A DNA stretch of 51,856 bases from NCBI RefSeq assembly GCF_028610705.1, contig NZ_JAQQWT010000021.1, forward strand, positions 1-51,856, read 5' to 3'. Under the pieces are notes generated by a model. The model worked only from the letters and a program-made list of their open reading frames with translations. It was not told where the DNA came from and ran no database searches. This document shows, one piece after another, positions 1 through 11,013 of this stretch (position 1 is the stretch's first letter; each line of letters begins with the position of its first letter). Made by a program: the position numbers and the translations under genes. This DNA comes from Halalkalibacter alkalisediminis (lineage in GTDB: Bacteria; Bacillota; Bacilli; Bacillales; Bacillaceae_D).

Positions 1-49
1 GGACTACCGCACACATCAGTGTTGTCCGTTTTTCACTTAGGTCCACTAC

Positions 50-81
50 GGTAAAATCAGAATATTCTTTCTGATTTTACC
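50..81. terminator. Perfect 11-bp hairpin, possible terminator
   Basis: GGTAAAATCAG at 50-60 is repeated inverted as CTGATTTTACC at 71-81 with a 10-base loop. No strong T-run follows on the plus strand. It probably ends transcription of a gene lying left of the window. Confidence 0.4.
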
Positions 82-136
82 TTCAACGAAACAATTCGAT
101 TGACAATAGAGATACTTATTTATGCAATGCTAATGA

Positions 137-928
137 TATAATGTATATAAATTTGCAAATAACTACATAAAATTTGATGATTTTATAAAGAATCATGGCT
201 GGAGAATAGAGGATTGGGAGGAAGTTGATTTTCTAATCCGAGACGTAGAACTTACTGATAAAGTACTCAAGAGCTTACCTTTTAAAATCAGGAGAAATCT
301 TTTAGCTGCAATCCAACATTATCAGAGAATTGAATTAGCAGCACATTTAGATTGTTCACCGAGTCTACTGACTAGAATTCTTGATTATAAAGAAGAAAAT
401 GATTCAAAGGAAAACCTTCTCGTACCTCTAGCTAGATTGTTAGAAGCTCCCTATTGGGATATAAGGTTTAATTCTTGTGATACGAGTCGACGATCATTTG
501 TTGAATATAATTATGTTAAAACAATTTCATTAATAGAATTAATATCTGAATTAAATATTGAACCAAATATTGTAAAGTTTTTCAAAATTAAAATAAATCA
601 GGAGTATTTTATAAGTGAAGGATATGAAGGATATATATTTGTTAAAGTGATTTCTTTCTCCAATTTTATAATAGTGGAAACAATGGGGCTTAACCATGAA
701 AAAGAAGAAATACATGATTTTATTCATTACGGTATCCGAGATATTGTACGATGTATTATTGTAACTCCAGTGATACTTCGAAAAACTAAAAAGGTGATCT
801 ATGTTTTAAAAACATCTGATGAAGAAGACCCTGAAGAAATGATTAATTATATTTCTACAATGAGCAAAAGAAAATTCACTCGCATTATTGGTGAAGGAAG
901 TTATTGTTTTAAAAAAGTGAAATGGTGA
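137..928 (+). CDS. Unrecognised protein of the integrated element, start not resolved
   Basis: The frame is open from just after a TGA at 134-136 to the stop at 928, which would give about 260 residues. It contains no ATG or GTG, and the first TTG is at 437 (163 residues). The upstream part still reads like protein, with a K-N-H-G-W-R-I-E-D-W-E-E stretch and a possible helix-turn-helix (R-I-E-L-A-A-H-L-D-C-S-P-S-L-L). This suggests that 437 is not the true start. An ATG at 141, just after a TATAAT at 137-142, is in another frame, so a one-base frameshift near 150 would join it to this frame. The gene lies in the recombinase-bearing element. I do not recognise the family. A DNA-binding or phage-type regulator is possible but unproven. 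Confidence 0.4.
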   Translation, partial: YNVYKFANNYIKFDDFIKNHGWRIEDWEEVDFLIRDVELTDKVLKSLPFKIRRNLLAAIQHYQRIELAAHLDCSPSLLTRILDYKEENDSKENLLVPLARLLEAPYWDIRFNSCDTSRRSFVEYNYVKTISLIELISELNIEPNIVKFFKIKINQEYFISEGYEGYIFVKVISFSNFIIVETMGLNHEKEEIHDFIHYGIRDIVRCIIVTPVILRKTKKVIYVLKTSDEEDPEEMINYISTMSKRKFTRIIGEGSYCFKKVKW

Positions 929-1031
929 ATATGAATTTTCTAATTAGAAAACCTTCTAGCATGCAAAATAATTAGTTCTAGGGGGGTGTATCGATAATTT
1001 TTACCGATATTGAATTTTCCAATTTGTTGGG

Positions 1032-1062
1032 GAGCCTCCTAAGTAAAATAGGAGGCTCTTTT
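1032..1062. terminator. Hairpin terminator
   Basis: GAGCCTCCT (1032-1040) pairs with AGGAGGCTC (1050-1058) and is followed by TTTT on the plus strand. It is consistent with ending the transcript of the ORF that stops at 928. Confidence 0.6.
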
Positions 1063-1274
1063 ACTATAGAAAGAAACAAGTCAAATAAATTAGCGAAGGT
1101 ACGCGAAAATAGGTTTAGATAAGTGGAGGAAAGATTAGTGAAAAATGATATGGGTAAAAGGAAGAAAATTAAGTAACGGAGCCTCTCTATACTTTCGTAA
1201 GGCAATCTCCTTTTAACTAAAAAACAATTATTAGATATTTTATTACCTTCAAATTAATAAAAGGAGGAAAGGAA

Positions 1275-1454
1275 ATGCAATATGAGGACTTAAAGGAAGT
1301 ACTAACTGTAAAAGATATCACACTGTTTTTAGGAATCAGTAGGGCAAAAGCTTATGAGTTGGTTCATTCAGGGGAATTTCATACAGTTAAAGTCGGTACT
1401 AGGATACTCATACCTAAAAAGTCTATCCAGAAATGGTTAGAAGGAGACGATTAA
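1275..1454 (+). CDS. Excisionase-like small helix-turn-helix protein
   Basis: This is a 59-residue protein with a strong AGGAGG site (1263-1268) before the ATG. Residues about 10-55 have the form L-T-V-K-D-I-T-x-F-L-G-I-S-R-A-K-A-Y-E-L-V, then V-G-T-R-I-L-I-P-K-K-S-I-x-K-W-L. This is the winged MerR-like fold of DNA-binding excisionase (Xis)-family proteins. It lies directly upstream of a tyrosine recombinase on the same strand, the usual xis-int order in integrative elements. The role as recombination directionality factor is inferred from family and position. It could instead be a small transcriptional regulator of the element. Confidence 0.75.
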   Translation: MQYEDLKEVLTVKDITLFLGISRAKAYELVHSGEFHTVKVGTRILIPKKSIQKWLEGDD

Positions 1455-1567
1455 GGATTATACGGCTCTTAAACTCAAGCCATCTATGTTTAATACTTTT
1501 AACACTAAGTCATACTGATAATGGTGATTTAAGTTTAGGTGCCCAGTCAATTAAAGGAGGAAGGTCA

Positions 1568-2686
1568 ATGACTGGTCGCATAACCAAGGATAAAAAGACA
1601 AACAAGTATTACTATACAATTGAAATTGGCACAAAAGAAAGTCGCAAAAGGAAAGTTAAAAAGAACTTCAAAACAAAAACGGAAGCTAAAAGTGCTTTAG
1701 AAATTGCCATGGCGGAACTTCGAAAAGAAGAGCATGGTAAGGAATCTAGGAAGGAGTGGACTTTAAACGGTTATTTCGATTACTGGCTTAAAACCTATGC
1801 CAAGTCAAGCACCGCGCCTAACACATTTAGAGGTTATGAAGGGATTATCCGTGTACATTTGAAACCTGATCTTGGACATATTAAGCTTCATGAGTTAACG
1901 GTAATTCAAATTCAAGATTATTATACTGATAAATTAGAACAAGTATCCGCCCAATCTGTCAAACACCATCATCGATTGTTATGTAAAATGTTAAACGATG
2001 CAATTGATTGGGAATTTCTGACCAAGAATGTGGCACTGAAAGCCAAGCCTCCCAAACCAGAGAGATTTAACCCGACCTTTTATTCTAAAGAGGAATTGAA
2101 TCGACTGTTTGAGGCAGCAACAGCAAGTACCGTGTACCATCCGATTATTTTTACGGGAGGACATACAGGAGCGCGTTTGGGTGAATTGAGAGCTTTACAA
2201 TGGGAAGATATAGACTTCAATGCACGTAAAGTGTCTATTAATAAGTCTGCTTATATGGATAAAGACGGAAAGACCCAAATTCGAGATTTAACTAAAGGCA
2301 AAAAAGACCGTACCATTATAATTGGTAAAAGTCTGATGGTGTTTCTAAAGACTCACTTCGAACGGTATCAAGAAATGAAAACGCTACTAGGGGATACGTT
2401 CAATCCAAACTACCTTGTTTTTTTCAATGCTATGGGTGACTATATTAAACCGCGCGAATTACATCGAGCGTATAAGAATGCCATTAAACGAGCAGGTCTT
2501 AAAGATGCACGATTTCATGATTTGCGTCATTCACACGCAACGGTCTTACTGACAAAGAATGTACATCCGAAAATAGTCAGTGAGCGTTTAGGCCACTCTA
2601 AACCAAGTATTACATTAGAAATCTATAGTCACGCCACATCTTCTCTTCAAGAAGAGGCAGCTCATGTGTTTGATGAAGATGAATAA
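1568..2686 (+). CDS. int: Tyrosine recombinase / phage-type integrase
   Basis: This is a 372-residue site-specific recombinase that would integrate and excise the element whose right end is here. An N-terminal arm-binding region (about 1-60, Arg/Lys rich) is followed by a SAM-like core-binding domain (about 65-160) and a C-terminal catalytic domain. The catalytic set is complete: R203 in T-G-A-R-L-G-E, H317 and R320 in H-D-L-R-H, H343 in L-G-H-S and the nucleophile Y353. The ATG at 1568 was chosen because AAAGGAGGAAGG precedes it. Upstream in-frame starts lack such a site. It closely resembles integrases of Gram-positive integrative elements and phages. The gene points at the 3' end of tRNA-Sec about 100 bp downstream, which is the likely attachment site. 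Confidence 0.92.
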   Translation: MTGRITKDKKTNKYYYTIEIGTKESRKRKVKKNFKTKTEAKSALEIAMAELRKEEHGKESRKEWTLNGYFDYWLKTYAKSSTAPNTFRGYEGIIRVHLKPDLGHIKLHELTVIQIQDYYTDKLEQVSAQSVKHHHRLLCKMLNDAIDWEFLTKNVALKAKPPKPERFNPTFYSKEELNRLFEAATASTVYHPIIFTGGHTGARLGELRALQWEDIDFNARKVSINKSAYMDKDGKTQIRDLTKGKKDRTIIIGKSLMVFLKTHFERYQEMKTLLGDTFNPNYLVFFNAMGDYIKPRELHRAYKNAIKRAGLKDARFHDLRHSHATVLLTKNVHPKIVSERLGHSKPSITLEIYSHATSSLQEEAAHVFDEDE

Positions 2687-2692
2687 AGCATT

Positions 2693-2712
2693 TGGCACCC
2701 AAATGGCACCCG
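2693..2712. repeat. Direct repeat TGGCACCC
   Basis: TGGCACCC occurs twice about 11 bases apart, immediately after the integrase stop. Short direct repeats here commonly serve as arm-type integrase sites in such elements. The function in this case is inferred. Confidence 0.4.
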
Positions 2713-2731
2713 GGATGAGATTCTCTGATGT

Positions 2732-2765
2732 GAAGGCTTTAGTTTTGTTCTAGGAAAAAGCCTTC
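2732..2765. terminator. Hairpin between int and tRNA-Sec
   Basis: GAAGGCTTT (2732-2740) pairs with AAAGCCTTC (2757-2765). A clean T-run does not follow on either strand. It may terminate the convergent int and tRNA-Sec transcripts or be part of the attachment region. Confidence 0.4.
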
Positions 2766-2786
2766 AACCCCTTGATATGTAAGGTT

Positions 2787-2883
2787 TGGCGGGACTGTGT
2801 AGGAATCGAACCTACCGGAGACGGCACGCGCCTCCCAAGCGGTTTTGAAGACCGTGGCGAACACCAGTGTCACAGCCAGCCCC
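2787..2883 (-). tRNA. selC: tRNA-Sec (anticodon UCA)
   Basis: This 97-nt tRNA reads on the minus strand from GGGGCUGG (2883) to an encoded CCA (2789-2787). The anticodon is UCA (2848-2846) in the loop CUUCAAA. The T arm is GUAGG-UUCGAUU-CCUAC. There is an extra-long variable arm rich in G and C. The acceptor stem is long, with seven of eight positions pairing (one G-U), and the discriminator base is G. Length, anticodon and long variable arm together identify selenocysteine tRNA. It is charged with serine, converted by SelA and delivered to UGA by SelB. Both partner genes lie in this window. The 3' end faces an integrase gene, making it a likely attB. Confidence 0.93.
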
Positions 2884-3295
2884 ATGAAGTATTGATATAT
2901 CAACATTTTTATCGTGTACTTACTCACAAGGTTTTACTCTTAAAGTCACGCATTCTATTATGTAATACATAGTTGATTTCGTCAAGTAGAACGGTTAAAG
3001 GTACTAAATTGCTAGAGGGATTCTGAATTATAACAGATTAACAAAGTTTTACAAGTCCTTCTTGTTATGGACGGTTTTCTGGAATGGTTCGAAAGGTATA
3101 GATGCCTGAAAAATTTTTATTAAAGGGTAAGGTGAAGAGAGGAATTTTCCACATTAATCTGAAAGATAGGTTAGAATTATTAAATACAAAACGTTCATAT
3201 AATTGATTATTTTAGGGAAGCATAAATGCATAATAGGTATTTTTGGTAGTAAGTGAAGTAAATACTTTAATACTCAAAAAGGAAAAGAGAATGTT
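2884..3295. other. Intergenic region with the tRNA-Sec promoter
   Basis: Apart from the promoter near 2957-2985 I see no convincing gene in these roughly 410 bases. The sequence is AT rich with no long open frame. Confidence 0.5.
2957..2985 (-). promoter_or_regulatory. Probable promoter of tRNA-Sec
   Basis: On the minus strand, TTGACG (2985-2980) and CATAAT (2962-2957) are separated by exactly 17 bases. They lie about 70 bases upstream of the tRNA 5' end, matching a sigma-A promoter. Confidence 0.6.
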
Positions 3296-3817
3296 ATGCA
3301 TATCATTTATAATCTTTTGTATATATTAGCAGGTTGGCGTTGGGGAGATTGGAGAAATTGGAAAAAGTATTATCCAACAATACTTTTTCTTATTTTATGT
3401 GACCTACTACATAATTTTTTTGCTTATAATCATCCTTTATGGATATACCATGAAAACTTATTTCCTCAATTACTTCTGAATCATACAACTATCTCATTAT
3501 TGTATTTGCTGTTTATGTATCCTGTGACGATTTTGATCTATCTGAAATATTTCTTTAGAGCAGATAAATGGAGAAAAAGAGCTTTTCATTATGTGTTATG
3601 GGTTCTCATATACATTTTTTCTGAGTTTATTAACCTCCAGGTAGGTTTATTTTCTCATCACAATGGTTGGGAAATGTGGCACTCAATATTATTTGTTATG
3701 ATGATGTTTATTTTATTTCCAATCCATTATAAAAAACCTCTATTAGCTTGGGCTATTAGTTTCCTGATTATTGTACTGATAGTGTTCAAGTTTGATTTGT
3801 ATCTTTATTTCAAGTGA
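3296..3817 (+). CDS. CBO0543-like integral membrane protein
   Basis: This 173-residue protein has about five hydrophobic segments. The sequence is rich in Trp, Tyr and His, with G-W-R-W-G-D-W near residue 13. It resembles the CBO0543 family of small Bacillus/Clostridium membrane proteins of unknown function. A weak site (AAGGAAAAGAGA) precedes the start. The ATG at 3291 is in a different frame. Two further members of the same kind occur at 17507-18492. The gene stands alone on the chromosomal side of tRNA-Sec. No activity can be assigned. Confidence 0.65.
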   Translation: MHIIYNLLYILAGWRWGDWRNWKKYYPTILFLILCDLLHNFFAYNHPLWIYHENLFPQLLLNHTTISLLYLLFMYPVTILIYLKYFFRADKWRKRAFHYVLWVLIYIFSEFINLQVGLFSHHNGWEMWHSILFVMMMFILFPIHYKKPLLAWAISFLIIVLIVFKFDLYLYFK

Positions 3818-4190
3818 TATGGGTGACTAGGGGGTTGTTATACAACGGTTTCTGAAACTTGGTATGGAGTGTTGTTCTGTATCACTTTCACATTCTTGTG
3901 AGTCGTTTTATATATTCGATAAATTAAATATTCAGTTTGTAATTGTAACCATAAAAAGCCACCAACCATTAAACCAATATACAATCTTGTTTGTTTTCAC
4001 TTCTTCGATACCTAAAAGTAGATAAATGGATGTAAAACATTTGCTAATAATAATATGAATGTCATTCAATCACCTTAGATTAATTAGGAAAAACGATTTT
4101 TTTAATTCACTTTTTGAAGGGGAGATAAAGCCTTGAAAGCAAATAGGTACGCACATATATTTTCACTTACCGTAATTATTTGGTAATTTT
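3818..4190. other. Intergenic region with a possible minus-strand remnant
   Basis: On the minus strand about 45 codons are open from a TTG near 3983 to a stop near 3838. The peptide is hydrophobic and then basic (G-L-M-V-G-G-F-L-W-L, then Y-R-I-Y-K-T-T-H-K). It lacks a clear ribosome binding site and may be the end of a lost membrane protein gene. Otherwise I see nothing coding. Confidence 0.3.
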
Positions 4191-4194
4191 TTTG

Positions 4195-4223
4195 TTGACA
4201 CTATCCGTTTAAACGCTTACACT
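4195..4223 (+). promoter_or_regulatory. hut operon promoter
   Basis: TTGACA (4195-4200) and TACACT (4218-4223) are separated by 17 bases, about 57 bases before hutP. This is a good sigma-A promoter. Confidence 0.7.
4207..4221. promoter_or_regulatory. cre-like CcpA operator over the hut promoter
   Basis: TTTAAACGCTTACA (4208-4221) differs from the cre core TGNAANCGNWNNCA at one position. It lies between and over the -35 and -10 boxes, so CcpA bound here should block RNA polymerase. This agrees with known carbon catabolite repression of hut in Bacillus. Binding is inferred. Confidence 0.55.
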
Positions 4224-4279
4224 AAAGGTAGTTAATAGACATTAGTGTTTCATAGTTAAAGTGAAAGAGTTGTTGTTTA

Positions 4280-4723
4280 ATGGGATTGAATAAAGACCGT
4301 CGAATTGGTCGACATGCAATTCTTCTGTTGCTTTCTGATGATTCAGCTCAACAGCTTGCTAAGCTGGAGCAATCGAATTGGAAGGGGTGTACAGGGAAAG
4401 TTGGTTCGATGGAGGCGCATAAAGTAGTGGCGGCCATTGAAACAGCAGCTAAGAAAAATGGAATTATCGAATCAAATGTGTATCGTGAATCTCACGCGCT
4501 TTATCATGCGATTATTGAAGCTCTGCATGGTGTGACGCGAGGCCAAGTTCAGTTAGGATCAGTCCTTAGAACAGTTGGTCTAAGCTTTGCTGTTTTGAGG
4601 GGGAATCCGTATGACAGCGAGCAAGAAGGAGATTGGATTGCGGTTTCTTTATACGGTACGATTGGTGCACCGGTTAAGGGATCGGAGCATGAGACGATTG
4701 GCTTAGGAATTAATCACATATAA
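4280..4723 (+). CDS. hutP: HutP, histidine-dependent antiterminator of the hut operon
   Basis: This 147-residue RNA-binding protein forms a hexamer in its family, binds L-histidine and Mg2+, and recognises NAG triplets in the leader before hutH so that transcription reads through a terminator. It matches B. subtilis HutP along its whole length. Shared blocks include [34 protein letters not shown] and the C-terminal [11 protein letters not shown] and G-I-N-H-I. The conserved histidines for metal and ligand are present. It is the first gene of the operon, with a weak ribosome binding site. Its target hairpin follows at 4749-4800. Confidence 0.95.
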   Translation: MGLNKDRRIGRHAILLLLSDDSAQQLAKLEQSNWKGCTGKVGSMEAHKVVAAIETAAKKNGIIESNVYRESHALYHAIIEALHGVTRGQVQLGSVLRTVGLSFAVLRGNPYDSEQEGDWIAVSLYGTIGAPVKGSEHETIGLGINHI

Positions 4724-4730
4724 CTGCCCA

Positions 4731-4800
4731 TAGTTATTTTAGTTAATAGGGGGCTATATCTTGAAATCAAAAAATGATTTCAATGATATAGCCCCCTTTT
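4731..4800 (+). promoter_or_regulatory. HutP antitermination region and leader terminator
   Basis: UAG triplets occur at 4731, 4740 and 4747 just before a long hairpin. GGGGGCTATATC (4749-4760) pairs with GATATAGCCCCC (4785-4796), with an inner TTGAAATCA/TGATTTCAA extension, followed by TTTT. In B. subtilis HutP binds spaced NAG repeats at the base of this terminator. The same arrangement is visible here between hutP and hutH. Confidence 0.8.
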
Positions 4801-4845
4801 CTATTGCTTCTTTACTATGGTAAAGAGATGAAGGGAGAGAGTAAT

Positions 4846-6366
4846 ATGGTTACATTAAATGGTCAAACCCTCACGTTTCCAGAGGTGAGGCGTGTGCTTT
4901 TTGATAGAGAGCAAGTCACGGCTTCTGAGGAAAGTGTTAAGAAGGTGCAGGCTAGTCGAAAGGCTGTTGAAAGAATTGTAGATGAGGGGAAAACCGTCTA
5001 CGGGATTACGACCGGCTTTGGAAAGTTTAGTGATGTGTTTATAGGTAAAGAGGATGTCGAGGCCTTACAGCTGAATTTAATAAGGTCACATGCATGTGGG
5101 ATAGGGGAGCCTTTTCCAGAAGTTGTTTCAAGGGCGATGGTGCTTCTTCGGGCCAATGCTCTACTTAAAGGGTACTCTGGTGTGCGTCCAGTGGTTATTG
5201 AGAGGTTATTAGATTTGGTTAATAAAGGGATTCATCCGGTCATCCCACAGCAAGGCTCGCTCGGTGCCAGTGGAGATTTGGCTCCACTCTCTCATTTAGC
5301 TCTCGTATTAATTGGCGAAGGTGAGGTCTTTTATAAAGGAGAGAGAATGCCAGGGATTGATGCGTTAACGAAGGAAGGAATTTTTCCTATTACGTTAACC
5401 GCAAAAGAAGGTCTGGCTTTAATTAACGGAACTCAAGCGATGACAGCAATGGGGGTTGTTGCTTATTTAGAAGCGGAGAAATTAGCCTACCAGTCAGAAC
5501 TGATTGCTGCGCTGACGATTGAAGGCTTACGCGGGATTACATGCGCGTTTGATGAAGACATTCACTTAGCTCGGGGCTACAAGGAGCAAGTGCAAGTAGC
5601 AGAGAGAATGCGCCATCATTTAGTAGATAGTAGGTTAACAACGAAACAGGGGGAGATACGAGTTCAAGATGCGTACTCCATTCGTTGCATCCCGCAAGTA
5701 CATGGAGCGACGTGGCAGACACTAAACTATGTCAAAGAAAAATTAGAAATTGAAATGAATGCGGCCACAGATAATCCCCTTATTTTTAATGATGGAGAAA
5801 AGGTGTTATCAGGAGGGAATTTTCACGGTCAGCCGATTGCGTTTGCAATGGATTTCTTAAGCATTGCGATGGCGGAACTAGCTAACATTTCAGAACGACG
5901 AATTGAACGTTTAGTGAATCCGCAATTAAATGATTTACCGCCATTTTTAAGTCCTGAGCCGGGATTACAATCAGGGGCCATGATTATGCAATATGCAGCA
6001 GCATCTCTAGTATCAGAAAATAAAACGTTGGCTCATCCAGCTAGTGTTGACTCCATTCCGTCGTCTGCCAATCAAGAAGACCATGTCAGCATGGGGACGA
6101 TTGGATCAAGACATGCGTATCTGGTGATTACGAATGCACGTCGTGTGCTTTCCATTGAGGCTATTTGTGCGATGCAGGCAACAGAAATAAGAGGAATCGA
6201 TCAAATGGCCCAAACAACAAGACAGTTTCTAACGAAGGGGAGAGAACTTGTTCCTTCAATTACAAAAGACCGAGTGTTCTCCAAAGATATTGAAGTAATT
6301 AATGCATGGTTAAAAGACAGTGAATTTCATTTTGATAAACAAACTACAAACAAAATTCATTCGTAA
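4846..6366 (+). CDS. hutH: Histidine ammonia-lyase
   Basis: This 506-residue cytosolic enzyme is the first of the histidine degradation pathway. It eliminates ammonia from L-histidine to give trans-urocanate. The A-S-G triplet that cyclises to the MIO electrophile is at 141-143 within [14 protein letters not shown]. The catalytic Tyr lies in V-Y-G-I-T-T-G-F-G (about 51-59). Other family blocks (N-G-T-Q-A-M, D-N-P-L-I, Q-E-D-H-V-S-M) are intact and the length is normal. The start at 4846 follows AAGGGAGAGA. It sits downstream of the HutP-controlled terminator, so its expression depends on histidine. Confidence 0.96.
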   Translation: MVTLNGQTLTFPEVRRVLFDREQVTASEESVKKVQASRKAVERIVDEGKTVYGITTGFGKFSDVFIGKEDVEALQLNLIRSHACGIGEPFPEVVSRAMVLLRANALLKGYSGVRPVVIERLLDLVNKGIHPVIPQQGSLGASGDLAPLSHLALVLIGEGEVFYKGERMPGIDALTKEGIFPITLTAKEGLALINGTQAMTAMGVVAYLEAEKLAYQSELIAALTIEGLRGITCAFDEDIHLARGYKEQVQVAERMRHHLVDSRLTTKQGEIRVQDAYSIRCIPQVHGATWQTLNYVKEKLEIEMNAATDNPLIFNDGEKVLSGGNFHGQPIAFAMDFLSIAMAELANISERRIERLVNPQLNDLPPFLSPEPGLQSGAMIMQYAAASLVSENKTLAHPASVDSIPSSANQEDHVSMGTIGSRHAYLVITNARRVLSIEAICAMQATEIRGIDQMAQTTRQFLTKGRELVPSITKDRVFSKDIEVINAWLKDSEFHFDKQTTNKIHS

Positions 6367-6380
6367 AAGGAGAGGTAAAA

Positions 6381-8048
6381 ATGACAACCAAAAAACGAAT
6401 CATTCGAGCGAAAACAGGTGTAGAGAGAGAATGTAAGGGCTGGGAGCAAGAAGCGGTTTTACGTATGCTATACAACAATTTGGATCCTGAAGTAGCAGAA
6501 AAGCCAGAGGATTTAATTGTATATGGTGGCATCGGTAAGGCGGCAAGAAACTGGGAATCGTTTGATGCGATTGTTCGGTCTTTAAAGCAATTAGAAGCTG
6601 ATGAGACGTTACTCATTCAATCTGGAAAACCGGTCGGCATGTTTAGAACTCACCCGCATGCGCCGAGAGTGTTGCTATCAAACTCGGTATTAGTTCCGAA
6701 ATGGGCGAATTGGGAGCATTTTAATAAGCTTGAAAAGGAAGGTTTAATGATGTACGGGCAAATGACAGCAGGGAGCTGGATCTACATTGGGACACAAGGA
6801 ATCTTGCAAGGAACTTATGAGACGTTTGCAGAGATTGCGAGACAACATTTTTCTAATAGTTTAAGAGGTACGTTAACCTTAACTGCGGGTCTTGGAGGAA
6901 TGGGTGGGGCGCAACCACTCGCCGTTACGATGAATGATGGGGTTGTTCTAGCTGTGGACGTCGACTGTGAGCGTATTCAAAAACGAATCGATACAAAGTA
7001 TTGTGATCGAATGACTCATTCACTAGACGAAGCACTTGAGTGGGTAGTAGATGCAAAAGAAAAAGGAGAGCCTCTATCAGTCGGTTTAGTAGGAAATGCA
7101 GCTGCCGTTCACCATGAAATCATTGCGCGTGGCGTTCACATTGATATTGTCACGGATCAAACGTCTGCTCATGATCCACTCAATGGCTATGTGCCAGAAG
7201 GGTTTTCTCTAGTAGAAGCAAGAGAGCTACGTGAAAACGATTCTACTAGATATGTAAAACTAGCGAATGTTAGCATGAGAAAACATGTGGAAGCGATGCT
7301 TGAATTCCAAAAAAGAGGTTCCATTGTATTTGATTATGGAAACAACATTCGCCAAGTAGCAAAAGATGAGGGACTAGTAGAAGCATTTGATTTTCCTGGA
7401 TTTGTCTCAGCTTATATTCGTCCTTTATTTTGTGAAGGGAAAGGCCCATTCCGCTGGGTTGCGTTATCAGGAGATCCTGAAGATATTTACCGTACAGACC
7501 GTTTGATTAAAGAGTTGTTCCCTGAAAACGAAGCTCTTTGCCGTTGGATTGACATGGCACAAGAGAAAGTGGCGTTTCAAGGATTACCTTCACGCATTTG
7601 TTGGTTAGGATACGGGGAACGCAAGAAAATGGGTCTAGCGATCAATGAACTTGTTCGAACAGGTGAATTAAAAGCACCAATCGTGATTGGACGTGATCAT
7701 TTAGATTGTGGTTCAGTTGCTTCCCCAAACCGTGAGACAGAAGCGATGCTTGATGGCAGTGATGCAGTTGGGGATTGGGCGATTTTAAATGCGCTAATTA
7801 ATACATCTGCTGGGGCGAGCTGGGTTTCCGTTCACCATGGTGGTGGTGTGGGAATGGGATACTCCTTACATGCGGGAATGGTTGTCGTGGCAGACGGAAC
7901 AGAGTTAGCCGAACAACGATTGGAACGAGTGTTAACGACGGACCCTGGTATGGGTGTGATCCGTCATGCAGACGCGGGTTACCAGTTGGCAAAAGACGTG
8001 GCAAAAGAGAAAGATGTTGTGATTCCAATGGATGAAAGCAAGGAATGA
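6381..8048 (+). CDS. hutU: Urocanate hydratase
   Basis: This is a 555-residue NAD-dependent enzyme that converts urocanate to 4-imidazolone-5-propanoate, the second step of histidine degradation. It has the near-N-terminal [11 protein letters not shown] motif, the [13 protein letters not shown]-binding loop and the conserved C-terminal [10 protein letters not shown]. Length is typical (B. subtilis 552). The start follows AAAAGGAGAGG. It lies 14 bases after hutH and 6-12 bases before hutI, so it is co-transcribed. Confidence 0.96.
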   Translation: MTTKKRIIRAKTGVERECKGWEQEAVLRMLYNNLDPEVAEKPEDLIVYGGIGKAARNWESFDAIVRSLKQLEADETLLIQSGKPVGMFRTHPHAPRVLLSNSVLVPKWANWEHFNKLEKEGLMMYGQMTAGSWIYIGTQGILQGTYETFAEIARQHFSNSLRGTLTLTAGLGGMGGAQPLAVTMNDGVVLAVDVDCERIQKRIDTKYCDRMTHSLDEALEWVVDAKEKGEPLSVGLVGNAAAVHHEIIARGVHIDIVTDQTSAHDPLNGYVPEGFSLVEARELRENDSTRYVKLANVSMRKHVEAMLEFQKRGSIVFDYGNNIRQVAKDEGLVEAFDFPGFVSAYIRPLFCEGKGPFRWVALSGDPEDIYRTDRLIKELFPENEALCRWIDMAQEKVAFQGLPSRICWLGYGERKKMGLAINELVRTGELKAPIVIGRDHLDCGSVASPNRETEAMLDGSDAVGDWAILNALINTSAGASWVSVHHGGGVGMGYSLHAGMVVVADGTELAEQRLERVLTTDPGMGVIRHADAGYQLAKDVAKEKDVVIPMDESKE

Positions 8049-10272
<2,224 letters not shown>

Positions 10273-10286
10273 CAGTAATAAACAAC

Positions 10287-10325
10287 AAAGCAAACCATTC
10301 TCTTTGAGTTGGTTTGCTTGTTTTG
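10287..10325 (+). terminator. hut operon terminator
   Basis: AAGCAAACCA pairs with TGGTTTGCTT across about a 12-base loop and is followed by a T-rich tail (TTTTG). Confidence 0.8.
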
Positions 10326-10395
10326 TTTGAAATTAAAATTAGAAGACTGAAATTGTTTTTTAAAGGGAAAATACATGAGGAAAGGAGGAGTAACA

Positions 10396-10536
10396 ATGAC
10401 CAATATAATCGATGGAATGGATGCAGCAAGATTTAAATCAGCTAACCACCCAGAAGGTAAAAGACAAGAGAAAAAAATGAAAGAAGAAGAGAAGAAAATG
10501 CCTATGGTATTAAGAAATTTAAAGAATGGGTCTTGA
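10396..10536 (+). CDS. Small charged protein of unknown function
   Basis: This 46-residue ORF has an excellent AAAGGAGGAG site before its ATG and its own terminator after it, so it is probably real. The middle is almost wholly Lys/Glu (K-R-Q-E-K-K-M-K-E-E-E-K-K-M) and would form a charged helix. It is monocistronic between the hut operon and a decayed gene. I do not recognise the family. Confidence 0.55.
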   Translation: MTNIIDGMDAARFKSANHPEGKRQEKKMKEEEKKMPMVLRNLKNGS

Positions 10537-10575
10537 TTGAACTGGTTCACATTTTACTGTTACATCAGAACATCT

Positions 10576-10612
10576 ATCGCTAGGGACAATCACTCCCTAG
10601 CGATTTTTTTAA
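10576..10612 (+). terminator. Strong rho-independent terminator
   Basis: ATCGCTAGGGA (10576-10586) pairs with TCCCTAGCGAT (10594-10604) and is followed by an uninterrupted T-run. Confidence 0.85.
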
Positions 10613-10631
10613 TTTTTGTGTAGGACTAAGT

Positions 10632-10975
10632 AGATTTAAATTCTCGCATCAAGGGATTGGATTTGCTCGTGAGCTTAGTTCAGCAGGTGAAGGTAAGAGA
10701 GGGACAGCCAATCAAGTCTTTGTGGAGTAATTCATTAAACGGATGAGAGAATGGAATTTTCTGATGAGATGATTGCTGAGGTAGAAGGGAGCAATCAGGT
10801 TGAATTCATCATTAATGAACTATACGCTGCCTCGCCGCTTATTACGATTTCCATTTACAAAGATGGATTTGGAACGGTGCAAGATTTGTTTTATTCATTT
10901 GTTATTAGTTTGTTTGGCTGCATGATGCAAGCGATGATTTCTTTTGGGCGATGTGTACCAAGCCAGCACATCTAG
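10632..10975 (+). pseudogene. Decayed gene fragment, family not recognised
   Basis: The reading frame from about 10632 (R-F-K-F-S-H-Q-G-I-G-F-A-R-E-L) runs to a TAA near 10729, then resumes (F-I-K-R-M-R-E-W-N-F). It must shift frame in the T-run near 10755 to continue as S-D-E-M-I-A-E-V-E-G to the stop at 10975. The two halves join smoothly (E-W-N-F then S-D-E-M-I), which argues for one gene that has suffered a stop and a one-base deletion. No start or ribosome binding site is visible. The C-terminal half has a hydrophobic stretch around D-L-F-Y-S-F-V-I-S-L-F-G-C-M. Confidence 0.55.
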
Positions 10976-11013
10976 CTGACTTGGCGCGTACTCATCGTAT
11001 CTCTACATGAATT

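Noticed and set aside
978-1205. Minus-strand ORF of 75 codons
   Set aside because: It spans a terminator hairpin, lacks a ribosome binding site and has low-complexity composition.
2772-2972. Short ORFs on both strands across tRNA-Sec
   Set aside because: They overlap the tRNA and have no ribosome binding site. The tRNA structure explains the sequence.
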